Position numbers and translations under genes: made by a program. The notes under the pieces were generated by a model. The model did not search any database. It was not told where the DNA came from and saw only the letters and a program-made list of their open reading frames with translations. Below are positions 9,172 to 17,000 of a stretch of 35,140 nt of DNA, one piece after another (the first letter of the stretch is position 1; each line of letters begins with the position of its first letter). Source of the stretch: DAOVQB01 sp023128935 (GTDB lineage Bacteria; Eisenbacteria; RBG-16-71-46; CAIMUX01; WJJG01); contig DAOVQB010000023.1 in the NCBI GenBank assembly GCA_030628905.1, positions 1-35,140 on the forward strand, read 5' to 3'.

Positions 9172-9200
9172 TTGCGAAAATCGCTGATATATGAAATATG
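9172..9200 (+). promoter_or_regulatory. Possible promoter of the HARE-HTH gene
   Basis: TTGCGA (9172-9177) and AATATG (9195-9200) are 17 bases apart in an AT-rich stretch, about 34 bases before the chosen start codon. The -10 match is modest, so this is a candidate only. Confidence 0.3.
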
Positions 9201-9233
9201 TTCGATCCCGAGACAAAGCCAAAGGTGAAAAGC

Positions 9234-10199
9234 ATGGCATACTCATTTCTCGAGCTTGCAGAGGAGGTGCTGAAATCGGCTACGGCACCCCTGACGTATC
9301 AGCAGTGTTGGGAAGAAGGCCAGACAAAGGGACTCACCACAAAAGTAAAAACGAAGGGCAAGACCCCATGGCATACCATGGGTGCAAAATTGTATGTCGA
9401 TGTGCGTGACAATGCAGATTCACGCTTCGTCAAAGTCGGAACGCGCCCCACTCGGTTTTTCCTCAAGAGTAGACAGTCCGAACTGTCAGAAGCTCTGCTC
9501 AGGAAGATCGAAATTGCGGACACGAAACAGCCCGAGCCGAAGACCAGCTATCATGAACGCGATCTGCACCCTCTTCTGACTTACTATGTTTACGCGAACC
9601 CCACCTTTTCTCGTGGTCGCAGCATCTTTACGAAGACCATCTTTCACGAGAGCTCACGCCGCAAGGGATTTAACAAATGGTTGCATCCTGACTTGGTTGG
9701 CATGTATCTGCCGCTAGACGATTGGAAGCAGGACGTCATCAAGTTCAATCAACTTTTGGACAATAACTCGATTCGACTGTTCTCATTCGAATTGAAAAGG
9801 AGCCTGAGCAAGTCGACCTACAGAGAGTCCTTCTTCCAAGCAGTCTCCAATTCATCGTGGGCACATGAAGGCTATCTTGTCGCCTCCGAAATCACTCAAG
9901 ACGACGATCTCCTTGCGGAACTTGAACGCCTCTCGTCATCTTTCGGGATCGGCATCATTCAACTACAGCTTTCCGACTTCAACGCGTCGACTGTACTCTT
10001 TCCGGCTCGCACACGCGAAATGCTCGACTGGGAGACGGTTAACAAACTGTGTGAGCAAAACAAGGACTTCGCGAAGTTCATCCAAGACGTGAAGATCGAT
10101 TTTGAGTCAGAGAGGATTCATCGTTCAGAGTACGATGTCGTACTCAAGGACCCCGAGAGATACATCAAGGACAAAATGAAGATCGAACAAGAGAATTGA
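9234..10199 (+). CDS. HARE-HTH domain protein (COG2958/HrgA-like)
   Basis: A 321-residue protein that begins with a HARE-type winged-helix domain (about residues 1-70: MAYSFLELAEEVLKSA, then LTYQQCWEEG and GKTPWHTMGAKLY). This domain is shared by ASXL proteins, RNA polymerase delta and restriction-associated proteins. The remainder (about 95-321) resembles the C-terminal region of COG2958/HrgA-like proteins, which often lie near restriction-modification genes. The blocks HERDLHPLLTYYVYANP and FSFELKR are visible; the last could be part of a nuclease-type ExK motif, but that is inference. The ATG at 9234 has AAAGGTG about 6 bases upstream; an upstream ATG at 9198 lacks a binding site. The gene is visibly less GC-rich than its neighbours, suggesting horizontal gain. 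No methyltransferase or other restriction gene is next to it. Confidence 0.75.
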   Translation: MAYSFLELAEEVLKSATAPLTYQQCWEEGQTKGLTTKVKTKGKTPWHTMGAKLYVDVRDNADSRFVKVGTRPTRFFLKSRQSELSEALLRKIEIADTKQPEPKTSYHERDLHPLLTYYVYANPTFSRGRSIFTKTIFHESSRRKGFNKWLHPDLVGMYLPLDDWKQDVIKFNQLLDNNSIRLFSFELKRSLSKSTYRESFFQAVSNSSWAHEGYLVASEITQDDDLLAELERLSSSFGIGIIQLQLSDFNASTVLFPARTREMLDWETVNKLCEQNKDFAKFIQDVKIDFESERIHRSEYDVVLKDPERYIKDKMKIEQEN

Positions 10200-10465
10200 G
10201 CACGACTTCGTGTTGGCCGCGCCGCTTCACTTTGCAGAGCAATCGTTGGTACGCGTGCGAGTTGATAGGCGACGAGTTCACCACAGACAAGTGCTCGTAC
10301 TCCCCCATCAAAGTTCATCGTGTCATCCCACTGCACTCGGGTAACAGAAGGCTTCGACTTCAGTTACATCACGACAACTACCCCGCAGGAGTCCAGGATA
10401 GAGAATACACCCTCGAGACGCTGGAGCGAGGTGGTCCGACTCGCCGCCCGTGAATCTCGGCGGTT
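10200..10465. other. Intergenic stretch without a recognisable gene
   Basis: About 266 bases separate the HARE-HTH gene from the vapBC promoter. Short open frames exist here (for example 10196-10453 on the plus strand) but none has a ribosome-binding site, a known motif or convincing composition. Nothing else was seen. Confidence 0.5.
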
Positions 10466-10469
10466 GAAC

Positions 10470-10498
10470 TTGACCCATATGCACAAATGGGGCATACT
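10470..10498 (+). promoter_or_regulatory. vapBC promoter (-35 TTGACC, -10 CATACT)
   Basis: TTGACC (10470-10475) and CATACT (10493-10498) are separated by exactly 17 bases and each match the sigma-70 consensus at four or five of six positions. Transcription would start near 10505, at or next to the vapB ATG (10506), implying a leaderless or nearly leaderless message. Confidence 0.6.
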
Positions 10499-10508
10499 CA
10501 TGCATATG
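10476..10508. promoter_or_regulatory. Inverted repeat, likely VapBC autoregulatory operator
   Basis: CATATGCA at 10476-10483 and its exact reverse complement TGCATATG at 10501-10508 flank the -10 element and end on the vapB start codon. VapB antitoxins with ribbon-helix-helix domains typically bind inverted repeats over their own promoter, alone or with VapC. A complex bound here would block RNA polymerase and the start codon together. Confidence 0.55.
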
Positions 10509-10703
10509 AGAACTACACTGAACATTGACGACGGTCTTCTTCGGCAAGCGGCCAAGTTGACGGGAATCCAGGTCAAAACCTCCCTCATCCATCTAGCGCT
10601 CCAAGCGTTGATTGCCCGGGAGAGCGCGAGGCGTCTGGCCGACCTGGGTGGGACTGACAAAAGGGTCCATCCCGTTCGCAGGCGACGGTCGGGAAGCAAG
10701 TGA
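10506..10703 (+). CDS. vapB: VapB-type antitoxin
   Basis: A 65-residue antitoxin of a type II toxin-antitoxin pair. The N-terminus MRTTLNIDDGLLRQAAKLTG is the ribbon-helix-helix DNA-binding signature of VapB (PF09957-like), followed by a helix ending in ARESARRLADLGG and an Arg-rich tail that would wrap around the toxin. The ATG at 10506 is chosen over one two codons upstream (10500) because the family starts with MRTT. There is no ribosome-binding site, consistent with leaderless initiation. The stop codon overlaps the vapC start by one base (TGATG), so the two proteins are translationally coupled. The role is to neutralise VapC and repress the operon. Confidence 0.85.
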   Translation: MRTTLNIDDGLLRQAAKLTGIQVKTSLIHLALQALIARESARRLADLGGTDKRVHPVRRRRSGSK

Positions 10704-11068
10704 TGGTTTTGGTCGACACATCCATCTGGATCGACCACCTTCGCCGGGGCAATCCCAGACTCGTTGAGCTTCTAACCAATGAACAAGTTCTCTGTCACCC
10801 TCATGTGGTCGGGGAACTTGCCTGCGGGAATCTACGGAAACGCCAGGAGATCCTAGTTCTTCTTCGTGCTCTACCCACGGCGCCAGTCGCAGATGATGAG
10901 GAGGTGCTTCATCTCCTTGAGTCGAAGCGATTGCACGGCTGTGGCCTCGGATGGATTGACGCCCATCTTCTTGCGTCAGCGTTACTCTCCGGCAGCGGCT
11001 TTTGGACCCTCGACAAACAACTTGAACGTGCTGCGATACGTCTGAAGATCCCTTCCCCTCGATTCTGA
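10703..11068 (+). CDS. vapC: VapC-type PIN-domain ribonuclease toxin
   Basis: A 121-residue PIN-domain toxin. The acidic metal-binding residues are all visible: Asp5 (LVDTSIWID), Glu38 (HVVGELACG), Asp86 (GWIDAHLLASA) and Asp104 (FWTLDKQL). VapC toxins of this kind cleave tRNA or rRNA in a magnesium-dependent way when the antitoxin is lost; the actual RNA target cannot be read from sequence. The ATG at 10703 overlaps the vapB stop, and a GTG one codon earlier is possible. All catalytic positions are intact, so the toxin is probably active. A run of nine G follows the stop codon. Confidence 0.9.
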   Translation: MVLVDTSIWIDHLRRGNPRLVELLTNEQVLCHPHVVGELACGNLRKRQEILVLLRALPTAPVADDEEVLHLLESKRLHGCGLGWIDAHLLASALLSGSGFWTLDKQLERAAIRLKIPSPRF

Positions 11069-11189
11069 ATGGGGGGGGGCAGCTAGGCCGCCACATAACG
11101 AATTAAGGATTCGCACGGCGCGCATCTGCCATGCAATCCTTTTCGAATAGCGAGGCGAAGGTCAGCCGGTCGGCTCTTTGGGTGAAGCT

Positions 11190-11963
11190 ATGAATGCAGT
11201 AAGTACTGGATCGTTTCTTGACGGGGCGAAAAGCAAACTCTGGAAGCTGTTGGGCCAGCACGATTTGCTCGATGAGGATCTGATGGTCAGAGTCGGGCTG
11301 CTCAAGCCCGAAGAGGCCATTGGCACCCCACAACGCAACGACTTCCCGATTCTCTTGGGAAAGGAGCGGATAATCGAAGCGCGCTTCAAGTTGGCGCGGG
11401 GCCATGCGTTCACGGATGCGCCGAGCGAATTCCAGGGATCCGTGCGCGAGATTCTGAAACGACGCATGGAATCGAACGCAGATCGTGCACTGTTTGTCGC
11501 GGCGTTGAATGCCGTACTCCGGCACTTGGACCAAATCGAGGGGACGGTGCACTGCCGGGACGATGAACCGGAAAAGTGCGCGCGCGAAATCGCTCGGCTG
11601 GTGAGAGAAATGGAAGGGAATGCAATGGTGGGCCTGATCGGGTGCAATCCTGCCATTCTGGATGCGCTCGTCGAGGATTTCGGCGTTGGGCGTGTGATGT
11701 TGACCGACTTGGACCCGGAAAACATCGGAAAGAAAAAACATGGCGTCGAAATCTGGCACGGAGAAACGCGAATGGAGGACTTAGTTCGCAAGGTGGACAT
11801 AGTTGTGCTCACGGGCACAACCTTTGTCAACGACACATTCCCGCGGATTTGGGAGGCGATCCAACGCCACGGCAAGGATTACCTGATCTATGGGGTAACC
11901 GCGTCAGGCCTATGCCATCTCTTCGGTCTGAATCGAGTTTGCCCCTATGGACGAAACGTTTGA
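11190..11963 (+). CDS. DUF4213/DUF364 protein (putative metal-chelation fold)
   Basis: A 257-residue cytoplasmic protein with an N-terminal enolase-N-like part (DUF4213) and a C-terminal Rossmann-like DUF364 domain. Recognisable blocks are THE region AIGTPQRNDFPILLGKE, HCRDDEPEKC, IGCNPAILDALVEDFG, DLDPENIGKKK, VVLTGTTFVNDT and the closing RVCPYG. The family has been structurally solved and labelled as a possible heavy-metal chelator, but no activity is established. The ATG at 11190 has GGGTGA 5 bases upstream; a TTG at 11178 is the alternative. It is a single gene convergent with mfd and lies at the edge of the accessory region. DUF364 genes often sit with metal or cofactor transport genes, but none is adjacent here. 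Confidence 0.82.
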   Translation: MNAVSTGSFLDGAKSKLWKLLGQHDLLDEDLMVRVGLLKPEEAIGTPQRNDFPILLGKERIIEARFKLARGHAFTDAPSEFQGSVREILKRRMESNADRALFVAALNAVLRHLDQIEGTVHCRDDEPEKCAREIARLVREMEGNAMVGLIGCNPAILDALVEDFGVGRVMLTDLDPENIGKKKHGVEIWHGETRMEDLVRKVDIVVLTGTTFVNDTFPRIWEAIQRHGKDYLIYGVTASGLCHLFGLNRVCPYGRNV

Positions 11964-12031
11964 GGAAAGCAACAGCGGCCGCTATCACGCCCGGCGCAGA
12001 CTACCGCAGCCTGCCGGCTGGGGAACCCCTC

Positions 12032-12053
12032 ACCAGGGCCATGAACCCCTGGT
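12032..12053. terminator. Weak hairpin between convergent genes
   Basis: ACCAGGG (12032-12038) and CCCTGGT (12047-12053) form a 7-bp stem with an 8-base loop between the ends of the DUF364 gene and mfd. It could end transcription from both sides, but there is no T-run on either strand, so this is a weak call. Confidence 0.25.
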
Positions 12054-12117
12054 TAGCTCAATCCGTTGGTCAGCTCAATCCGTTCGTCACCCAATCCGTT
12101 CGTCAGCTCAATCCGTA
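12051..12117. repeat. 16-17 bp tandem repeat, four units, downstream of mfd
   Basis: Units at 12051-12067, 12068-12084, 12085-12100 and 12101-12117 share the core (C/G)GTyAGCTCAATCCGTT. The array starts about 10 bases beyond the mfd stop codon. The unit is not a multiple of three and lies outside coding sequence. Confidence 0.85.
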
Positions 12118-12127
12118 CCTGCTGCCC

Positions 12128-15100
12128 TTACTGCGCAGAGTCCTTCATCAGGCAATCCAAGATCTGTCCGGCCACCAGCAACATCTCCCCGCGCACCACG
12201 GAGCGCACCGCCTCCACGCGGTGGGCACCATGTGTCTTGAAGGTGATAGGAACAGGCATCTGGCGGATCAGGCGCTGTACATCCTCGCGTGTGAGTTCGC
12301 GGCCGAGTTCAAGCCGTACACCCCCATCGCGGAGGATCATCGTCTCCACCCCCGCACTCGACGCGCGGATCCGCAAACGCCGCAGCTCGAACAGGTTCTC
12401 GGCCTGAACAGGCAAGCGACCGAAACGATCAGCAACCTCTTCTGCCAGTTCCCCCACTTCGTCAACCGTTATCGCGTCTGCCAGGCTCTTGTATAGATTC
12501 ATCTTCTCGGGATCATTCGTGATGTATGTCTTGGAGAGATAGGCTTCGAGATCCGTGACCACACGGCTCTCGGTCTTCTCCTCAACGGATTGCCCCTTGA
12601 GTTCCTGTACGGCTTCCTTGAGCAAGCGATTGTACATATCATACCCCACATTCACAATGAAGCCATGTTGCTCGCCCCCCAGGATGTTTCCAGCACCTCG
12701 GATCTCGAGATCGCGCATCGCCAACTGGAACCCCGAGCCCAAATCCTCGAACTCCTCGATCGCCTTCAGTCGCTTCATGGCCGTTTCGGTCATCACCCTG
12801 TTCGGAGGAATCAGCAGGTATGCGTAGGCCTTGCGCGCCGACCGCCCTACGCGCCCACGCAGCTGATAGAGCTGCGCCAGGCCGAATGTATCCGTGCGGT
12901 TTACGATAATCGTGTTCACGTTGGGGAGATCCAGACCCGATTCGATGATCACTGTGGACACCAACACGTCATACTCGCCGGCCAGGAATTTACTCATCAC
13001 ATCCTCGAGATGCCGCTCTCGCATCTGCCCATGGGCAACCACGACCCGCAGATGCGGAACCAGCTGACGGATGTAGTTGGCCATCGCATCGATCGATTCA
13101 ACCCGGTTGTGCACGAAGAAGCTCTGTCCACCACGGTCAGCTTCGCGCATCAGCGCGTAGGAGATGATCTCCTCTCCGAACTCGACTATCTCGGTCTTGA
13201 CCGGCCTGCGGTCGCGAGGTGGAGTGCGGATCGTGCTCATGTCTCGGGCGCCGACCAGGGCGAGATTCATCGTGCGCGGGATGGGCGTGGCCGTAAGAGT
13301 CAGCACATCCACCTCCGTGCGCATCCGCTTCAGGCGTTCCTTGTGCGCCACTCCAAAGCGCTGTTCCTCATCGACGATCACAAACCCAAGGTTCTTGAAG
13401 CACACATCCTTGGAGAGCAACCGGTGTGTCCCAATCACCACATCCACCTTACCCGCGGCCAAGTCCTTGAGCACGGCTATGATCTCCTTGCGCGTGCGAA
13501 ACCGGCTTAGCATCTCCACGCGAACCGGGTATCCATTCAGGCGTTCGGAAAAGGTATCGAAGTGCTGCTGTGCAAGAAGCGTTGTCGGCACCAGAACCCC
13601 AACTTGCATGCCATCCATCACAGTCTTGAAGGCGGCCCTGATTGCAACCTCGGTCTTCCCGTAGCCCACGTCTCCGCAGATCAGGCGATCCATCGGAACG
13701 GCACGTTCCATATCCCCCTTGACCTCATCGATCGCACTGAGCTGATCAGGGGTTTCTTCATAGGCAAAGCACGCTTCCATCTCAGTTTGCCAGACGGTAT
13801 CGGTCGAGAAGGCGTGTCCGGCCCTTGACTTGCGCAGCGCATAGAGACTGATTAGTTCATCAGCCATCTCCTTGATCGACTTCTTGACACGCGCCTTTGT
13901 CTTGGCCCACTTGCCAGACCCTAGCTTGCTGAGGGATGGCCGAGCCCCTTCTTCCGCTGCGTACTTCTGAACCAGGCTCAGCTGGTCAACCGGGATGAAC
14001 AGCTTGTCGCCTCCCGCGTACTCGATCTTCATACAATCGGTGAGATGTCCATTCACGATCAGCCGCTCCACCCCGCGATAGGCGCCAATCCCGTGGTCGA
14101 TGTGGACGACGTAGTCCCCCGGCCGCATGGCCAGCATTTCCTTGAGCGAAATGCCGCGGCTGAAACGCCGCCCAGCCCGGCGGCGGCGGATGCGCTCGAA
14201 GATCTCGTGGTCCGTGAGCACTGCCATCCGTAGGTCCGGTAGTTCGAACCCGCCAGCTAGGTTTCCAACAACGAAATCGGCGCCCACGCCTTCCATCAAT
14301 TCTTCCAGCCGGTCTCTGTGGTGAACTGTGTCGCAGAGGACAGAGACCGAGAGCCCCCGCCGCCGGAGCCTCTTGATGTAATCACGCACGAGATCCAGAT
14401 TCCGGCCAAAGTGCTCCTGGGGCCGCGTTGTGACAGTGAAGTGCCGGGATGTATAAGTCATTAGCGAAGAGGTCTCGGCATGATCGCCCCAGGCCATCTC
14501 CGCTTCAATCAGGTCGGCATCTGTCTCACGGCTGTGTGATTCAAGGGAGTCGGCAGCCATCCCATGGCGGGCTGATTCAAGCGGGTCGGCAGCCATCCCA
14601 TGACGGTCTGATTCAAGGGATTTGGCATTCGTCCCACGATGGTCTGATTCATGGGCCCGGCATTTGCCCTGAGTAGTTTGATCCTTGGACCTGATCTTCC
14701 GGGCAAGCATCGCGCGCCACTCGGGCGAACGCTGCCTGTGTTTGGAATTCTCTTCCAAGGGATCAGGAGACGCCAGCTGATCCCCAGCAGTCCAACCTTT
14801 CCTTTTTTGTCTGGGCTCCCGCGGCCCGTCGGCAGCGGTCCTCTGAGATCCAGCGCCGATGCCCATATAGACCGTGCGATGCGTGGCAAAGAGATCCCCA
14901 ATGTTGCCCGCCATGACAAAGAGGGCCTCCGGGGGAGAGAAGAGCGGCGCCAAGACTTCCGGGTCCTCCTCCGGGTCGATCGCATGATCCTCCGAGACAA
15001 GGGCCCCATTCTCCGGATCGAGCCCGCATTCCTCTCGGTCGACCACTCGCTCGTTCGCGGCATCTTCCCCTTCCGCTGAGTCAGGGAAGTCAAATGATCC

Positions 15101-16195
15101 CAGGGCTATGCTCCCCTGGGTTCCCAAACCACTTTGTTGTCGCCCCTCAGGAGTGGATTCCCGCACCTGTTGCCGCGCTTCCTCCAGGCGGTTCTCAAGC
15201 AGGACCGGATCCTCAGCGACGACGAGTGCGCCATCTCCCGCGAAGTCCAGGAGCGTTCCCAACGGAACGCCAAGCCCCTGCAGCATCCACTCGATCCCCT
15301 CGAAGTTGCCCTCGGTTCGAAGCATCTCCAGGTGGTCGCGCAAGGGTCCGCTGGAAGGAATGAAGCCCGAGGCCTCCGACTTCACCCAGTCCTGCTCATC
15401 CACGATCGCCTCCCAGAGCGGTAGGATGCTTGTCGTGGACAGGACACGGACCGAGCGTTGGTTGAATACGTCGAACTCCCTCAAGGAGACGATCTCGTCA
15501 TCGTCGAACTCGACGCGGACAGGATTCTCGCGACCGTAGCTGTAGATGTCGACGATCCCGCCACGCCGGCTGAAATCGCCGTACTCCCCCACCATCGTCT
15601 CTCCCTGGTAGCCCAGGCGCACAAGGAGTTCGAGGAGTTCGTCCAGCTCCAAGCGCTGCCCGACACGCAGCTGCCGGACGAAACGGCTGAAGTGGCGTGG
15701 ATGAGGAATGCGCTGGAAAAGCGCCGCGGGTGTGGTCAGCACGACCTGAGGCCGCTTGGGAGCGCCGTCCCCCTCGCGTGAAGCGACTAGCTGGGAAAGC
15801 GCTTCGATCCTCCTAGCCCTCGTCGGCGCCCCAGGAATCTGGTTGCCGTAGGGAAGAACGCCCAGATCCGGGAAATGCACCACCTGTTCGGCGCCCAGGA
15901 GAAAGGCCATGTCCTCCCGCGCATCCTCCAGCGAAGAGTGATCCGCAGTCACATAGACCACGGGGCCTTCCCCACGCTTGGTTGCCTCACGCGCCAGGGA
16001 GGCTGCCACCACGGTACAGGCCGATGCCCGCAGCCCGAGCAGTCCCATATGGAGCCCAGCTTCGCGGGCGGAAGCAGCGTCGGTCGAACCGTCCTCATTG
16101 AGCAGGAGAGAGGCGATCTCCTTCACGCCTCGGATCCCACCCACTGCTTCGATCAGTGCCGTGCCGACTGGGATGTCGTTCTGCAGCCACTTCAC
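12128..16195 (-). CDS. mfd: Transcription-repair coupling factor Mfd
   Basis: A 1355-residue Mfd, longer than the usual 1100-1200. It removes RNA polymerase stalled at DNA damage and recruits UvrA. The order is: UvrB-like module (about residues 30-330), RNA polymerase interaction domain (about 690-735, VVHIDHGIGAYRG), and SF2 translocase with Walker A GDVGYGKT (about 840) and DEEQ box (about 940), helicase motifs TATPIPRT and QLRGRVGR, and a C-terminal TRCF domain. The extra length is two polar, low-complexity insertions (about 350-410 and 455-575) flanking the conserved block around LFVMAGNIGDLFATHRT. The second includes a 12-residue tandem repeat. The start is GTG at 16195 with AGG 6-8 bases upstream; the upstream region is itself repetitive. 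It follows a redox lipoprotein gene on the same strand. Confidence 0.96.
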   Translation of the reverse strand: MKWLQNDIPVGTALIEAVGGIRGVKEIASLLLNEDGSTDAASAREAGLHMGLLGLRASACTVVAASLAREATKRGEGPVVYVTADHSSLEDAREDMAFLLGAEQVVHFPDLGVLPYGNQIPGAPTRARRIEALSQLVASREGDGAPKRPQVVLTTPAALFQRIPHPRHFSRFVRQLRVGQRLELDELLELLVRLGYQGETMVGEYGDFSRRGGIVDIYSYGRENPVRVEFDDDEIVSLREFDVFNQRSVRVLSTTSILPLWEAIVDEQDWVKSEASGFIPSSGPLRDHLEMLRTEGNFEGIEWMLQGLGVPLGTLLDFAGDGALVVAEDPVLLENRLEEARQQVRESTPEGRQQSGLGTQGSIALGSFDFPDSAEGEDAANERVVDREECGLDPENGALVSEDHAIDPEEDPEVLAPLFSPPEALFVMAGNIGDLFATHRTVYMGIGAGSQRTAADGPREPRQKRKGWTAGDQLASPDPLEENSKHRQRSPEWRAMLARKIRSKDQTTQGKCRAHESDHRGTNAKSLESDRHGMAADPLESARHGMAADSLESHSRETDADLIEAEMAWGDHAETSSLMTYTSRHFTVTTRPQEHFGRNLDLVRDYIKRLRRRGLSVSVLCDTVHHRDRLEELMEGVGADFVVGNLAGGFELPDLRMAVLTDHEIFERIRRRRAGRRFSRGISLKEMLAMRPGDYVVHIDHGIGAYRGVERLIVNGHLTDCMKIEYAGGDKLFIPVDQLSLVQKYAAEEGARPSLSKLGSGKWAKTKARVKKSIKEMADELISLYALRKSRAGHAFSTDTVWQTEMEACFAYEETPDQLSAIDEVKGDMERAVPMDRLICGDVGYGKTEVAIRAAFKTVMDGMQVGVLVPTTLLAQQHFDTFSERLNGYPVRVEMLSRFRTRKEIIAVLKDLAAGKVDVVIGTHRLLSKDVCFKNLGFVIVDEEQRFGVAHKERLKRMRTEVDVLTLTATPIPRTMNLALVGARDMSTIRTPPRDRRPVKTEIVEFGEEIISYALMREADRGGQSFFVHNRVESIDAMANYIRQLVPHLRVVVAHGQMRERHLEDVMSKFLAGEYDVLVSTVIIESGLDLPNVNTIIVNRTDTFGLAQLYQLRGRVGRSARKAYAYLLIPPNRVMTETAMKRLKAIEEFEDLGSGFQLAMRDLEIRGAGNILGGEQHGFIVNVGYDMYNRLLKEAVQELKGQSVEEKTESRVVTDLEAYLSKTYITNDPEKMNLYKSLADAITVDEVGELAEEVADRFGRLPVQAENLFELRRLRIRASSAGVETMILRDGGVRLELGRELTREDVQRLIRQMPVPITFKTHGAHRVEAVRSVVRGEMLLVAGQILDCLMKDSAQ
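14505..14655 (-). repeat. 36-bp in-frame repeat inside mfd
   Basis: About four diverged 36-bp units encode twelve-residue segments of the type ESxRHGMAADxL in the long inserted linker of Mfd. The two middle copies are closest to each other; the outer ones are more diverged. The unit keeps the reading frame. Confidence 0.85.
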
Positions 16196-16210
16196 TTCAG
16201 CCTACTCTCT

Positions 16211-16248
16211 CCACTTCGGCTCGCTCTCTCCACTTCAGTTCGCTCTCT
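16211..16248. repeat. 19-bp tandem duplication upstream of mfd
   Basis: Copies at 16211-16229 and 16230-16248 (CCACTTCrGyTCGCTCTCT) differ at two positions. A partial related copy runs into the mfd start codon at 16187-16210, so the leader and start region of mfd arose inside this repeat. Confidence 0.8.
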
Positions 16249-16337
16249 TCCTACCTCGGCTTGTTATCTTGATAGTCCGCTTTGCCCTCCCCTTATATCA
16301 CAATTGCACGATGATCAAGGGACCTCTAGCCGGAACG

Positions 16338-17000
16338 CTAGGGAACGGTGATTGCCCCGGTCGAATCGAGTTCACTCGCCCAGTCTATGACCTGCGCCCG
16401 TCCCGCGGGCGAACTCAGGTTCAGCCCGCATTTGGATTGGAGCTCACAGCTTCTTGTCTTCTTTACACAGCGCCGCTCGCGATCGACAATCAGGAAGTAG
16501 TCTGAATAGTCACCGCACTCCAGTAAGGCGGCAACAGCAGGGACCTGCGACCCGCCGATCATGGTAAGCACATCCTGCAGCACGGGAAGATTGGTGTACA
16601 TCTCGGTCCAGATCATCGAGATATCGCCCTTGGCCGCGGGGTGATTGATCCCGAATCCGACAACGCTGTCGGAGATGGCGCCCGAGGAGAATGCCGAATG
16701 GAGACTATCGACAACCTCACTAAGCCCACTCAGTTGCCTTCGGCAGCCAGCGCAAGGGGCATAGACAAAGTAGATGAGCACAATGCGGCCGTCGAAATCA
16801 CTAAATGAGACCGAGTCCTGGTAGGTGCCAGAGTTCAGGTTCTCGTCGCGCAATGTGAAATCCGGGAGCGGATCATCCTGTGACGGATCTGGCTCGGTCG
16901 GGGTGTCGGAACCTCCGCAGGAAAGACCAAGCAGGACCACGCACGCAAGGAGCCTGACGAGGGCGGTTGTCCAACGCCGCCGGGAGTCGTGTCTGTTCAT
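16338..17000 (-). CDS. Thioredoxin-fold lipoprotein with a CxxC centre
   Basis: A 220-residue lipoprotein. The signal peptide ends in a lipobox (LGLSC, lipidated Cys28) followed by Gly-Gly, then a Thr/Pro/Asp-rich linker. The mature part has a redoxin-like fold: PLPDFTLRDE, FDGRIVLIYFVYAPCAGC with Cys83 and Cys86 as the redox pair, and SQVPA as the probable cis-proline loop. The C-terminal part has three more Cys residues (near 185-199) and no clear match. It resembles TlpA/peroxiredoxin-like thiol-disulfide proteins, but PCAGC is not the usual WCxxC. It probably acts in the periplasm and could receive electrons from the DsbD encoded at 21943-23958. The ATG at 17000 has a G-rich Shine-Dalgarno (GGGGGG) about 7 bases upstream. 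Confidence 0.75.
   Translation of the reverse strand: MNRHDSRRRWTTALVRLLACVVLLGLSCGGSDTPTEPDPSQDDPLPDFTLRDENLNSGTYQDSVSFSDFDGRIVLIYFVYAPCAGCRRQLSGLSEVVDSLHSAFSSGAISDSVVGFGINHPAAKGDISMIWTEMYTNLPVLQDVLTMIGGSQVPAVAALLECGDYSDYFLIVDRERRCVKKTRSCELQSKCGLNLSSPAGRAQVIDWASELDSTGAITVP

Noticed and set aside
10196..10453. 85-codon plus-strand frame between the HARE-HTH and vapB genes
   Set aside because: It starts at a TTG overlapping the previous stop, has no ribosome-binding site, and no recognisable motif.
11071..11079. Run of nine G after vapC as a phase-variation tract
   Set aside because: It lies after the stop codon, not in a promoter or coding frame, so a phase switch has no clear target.
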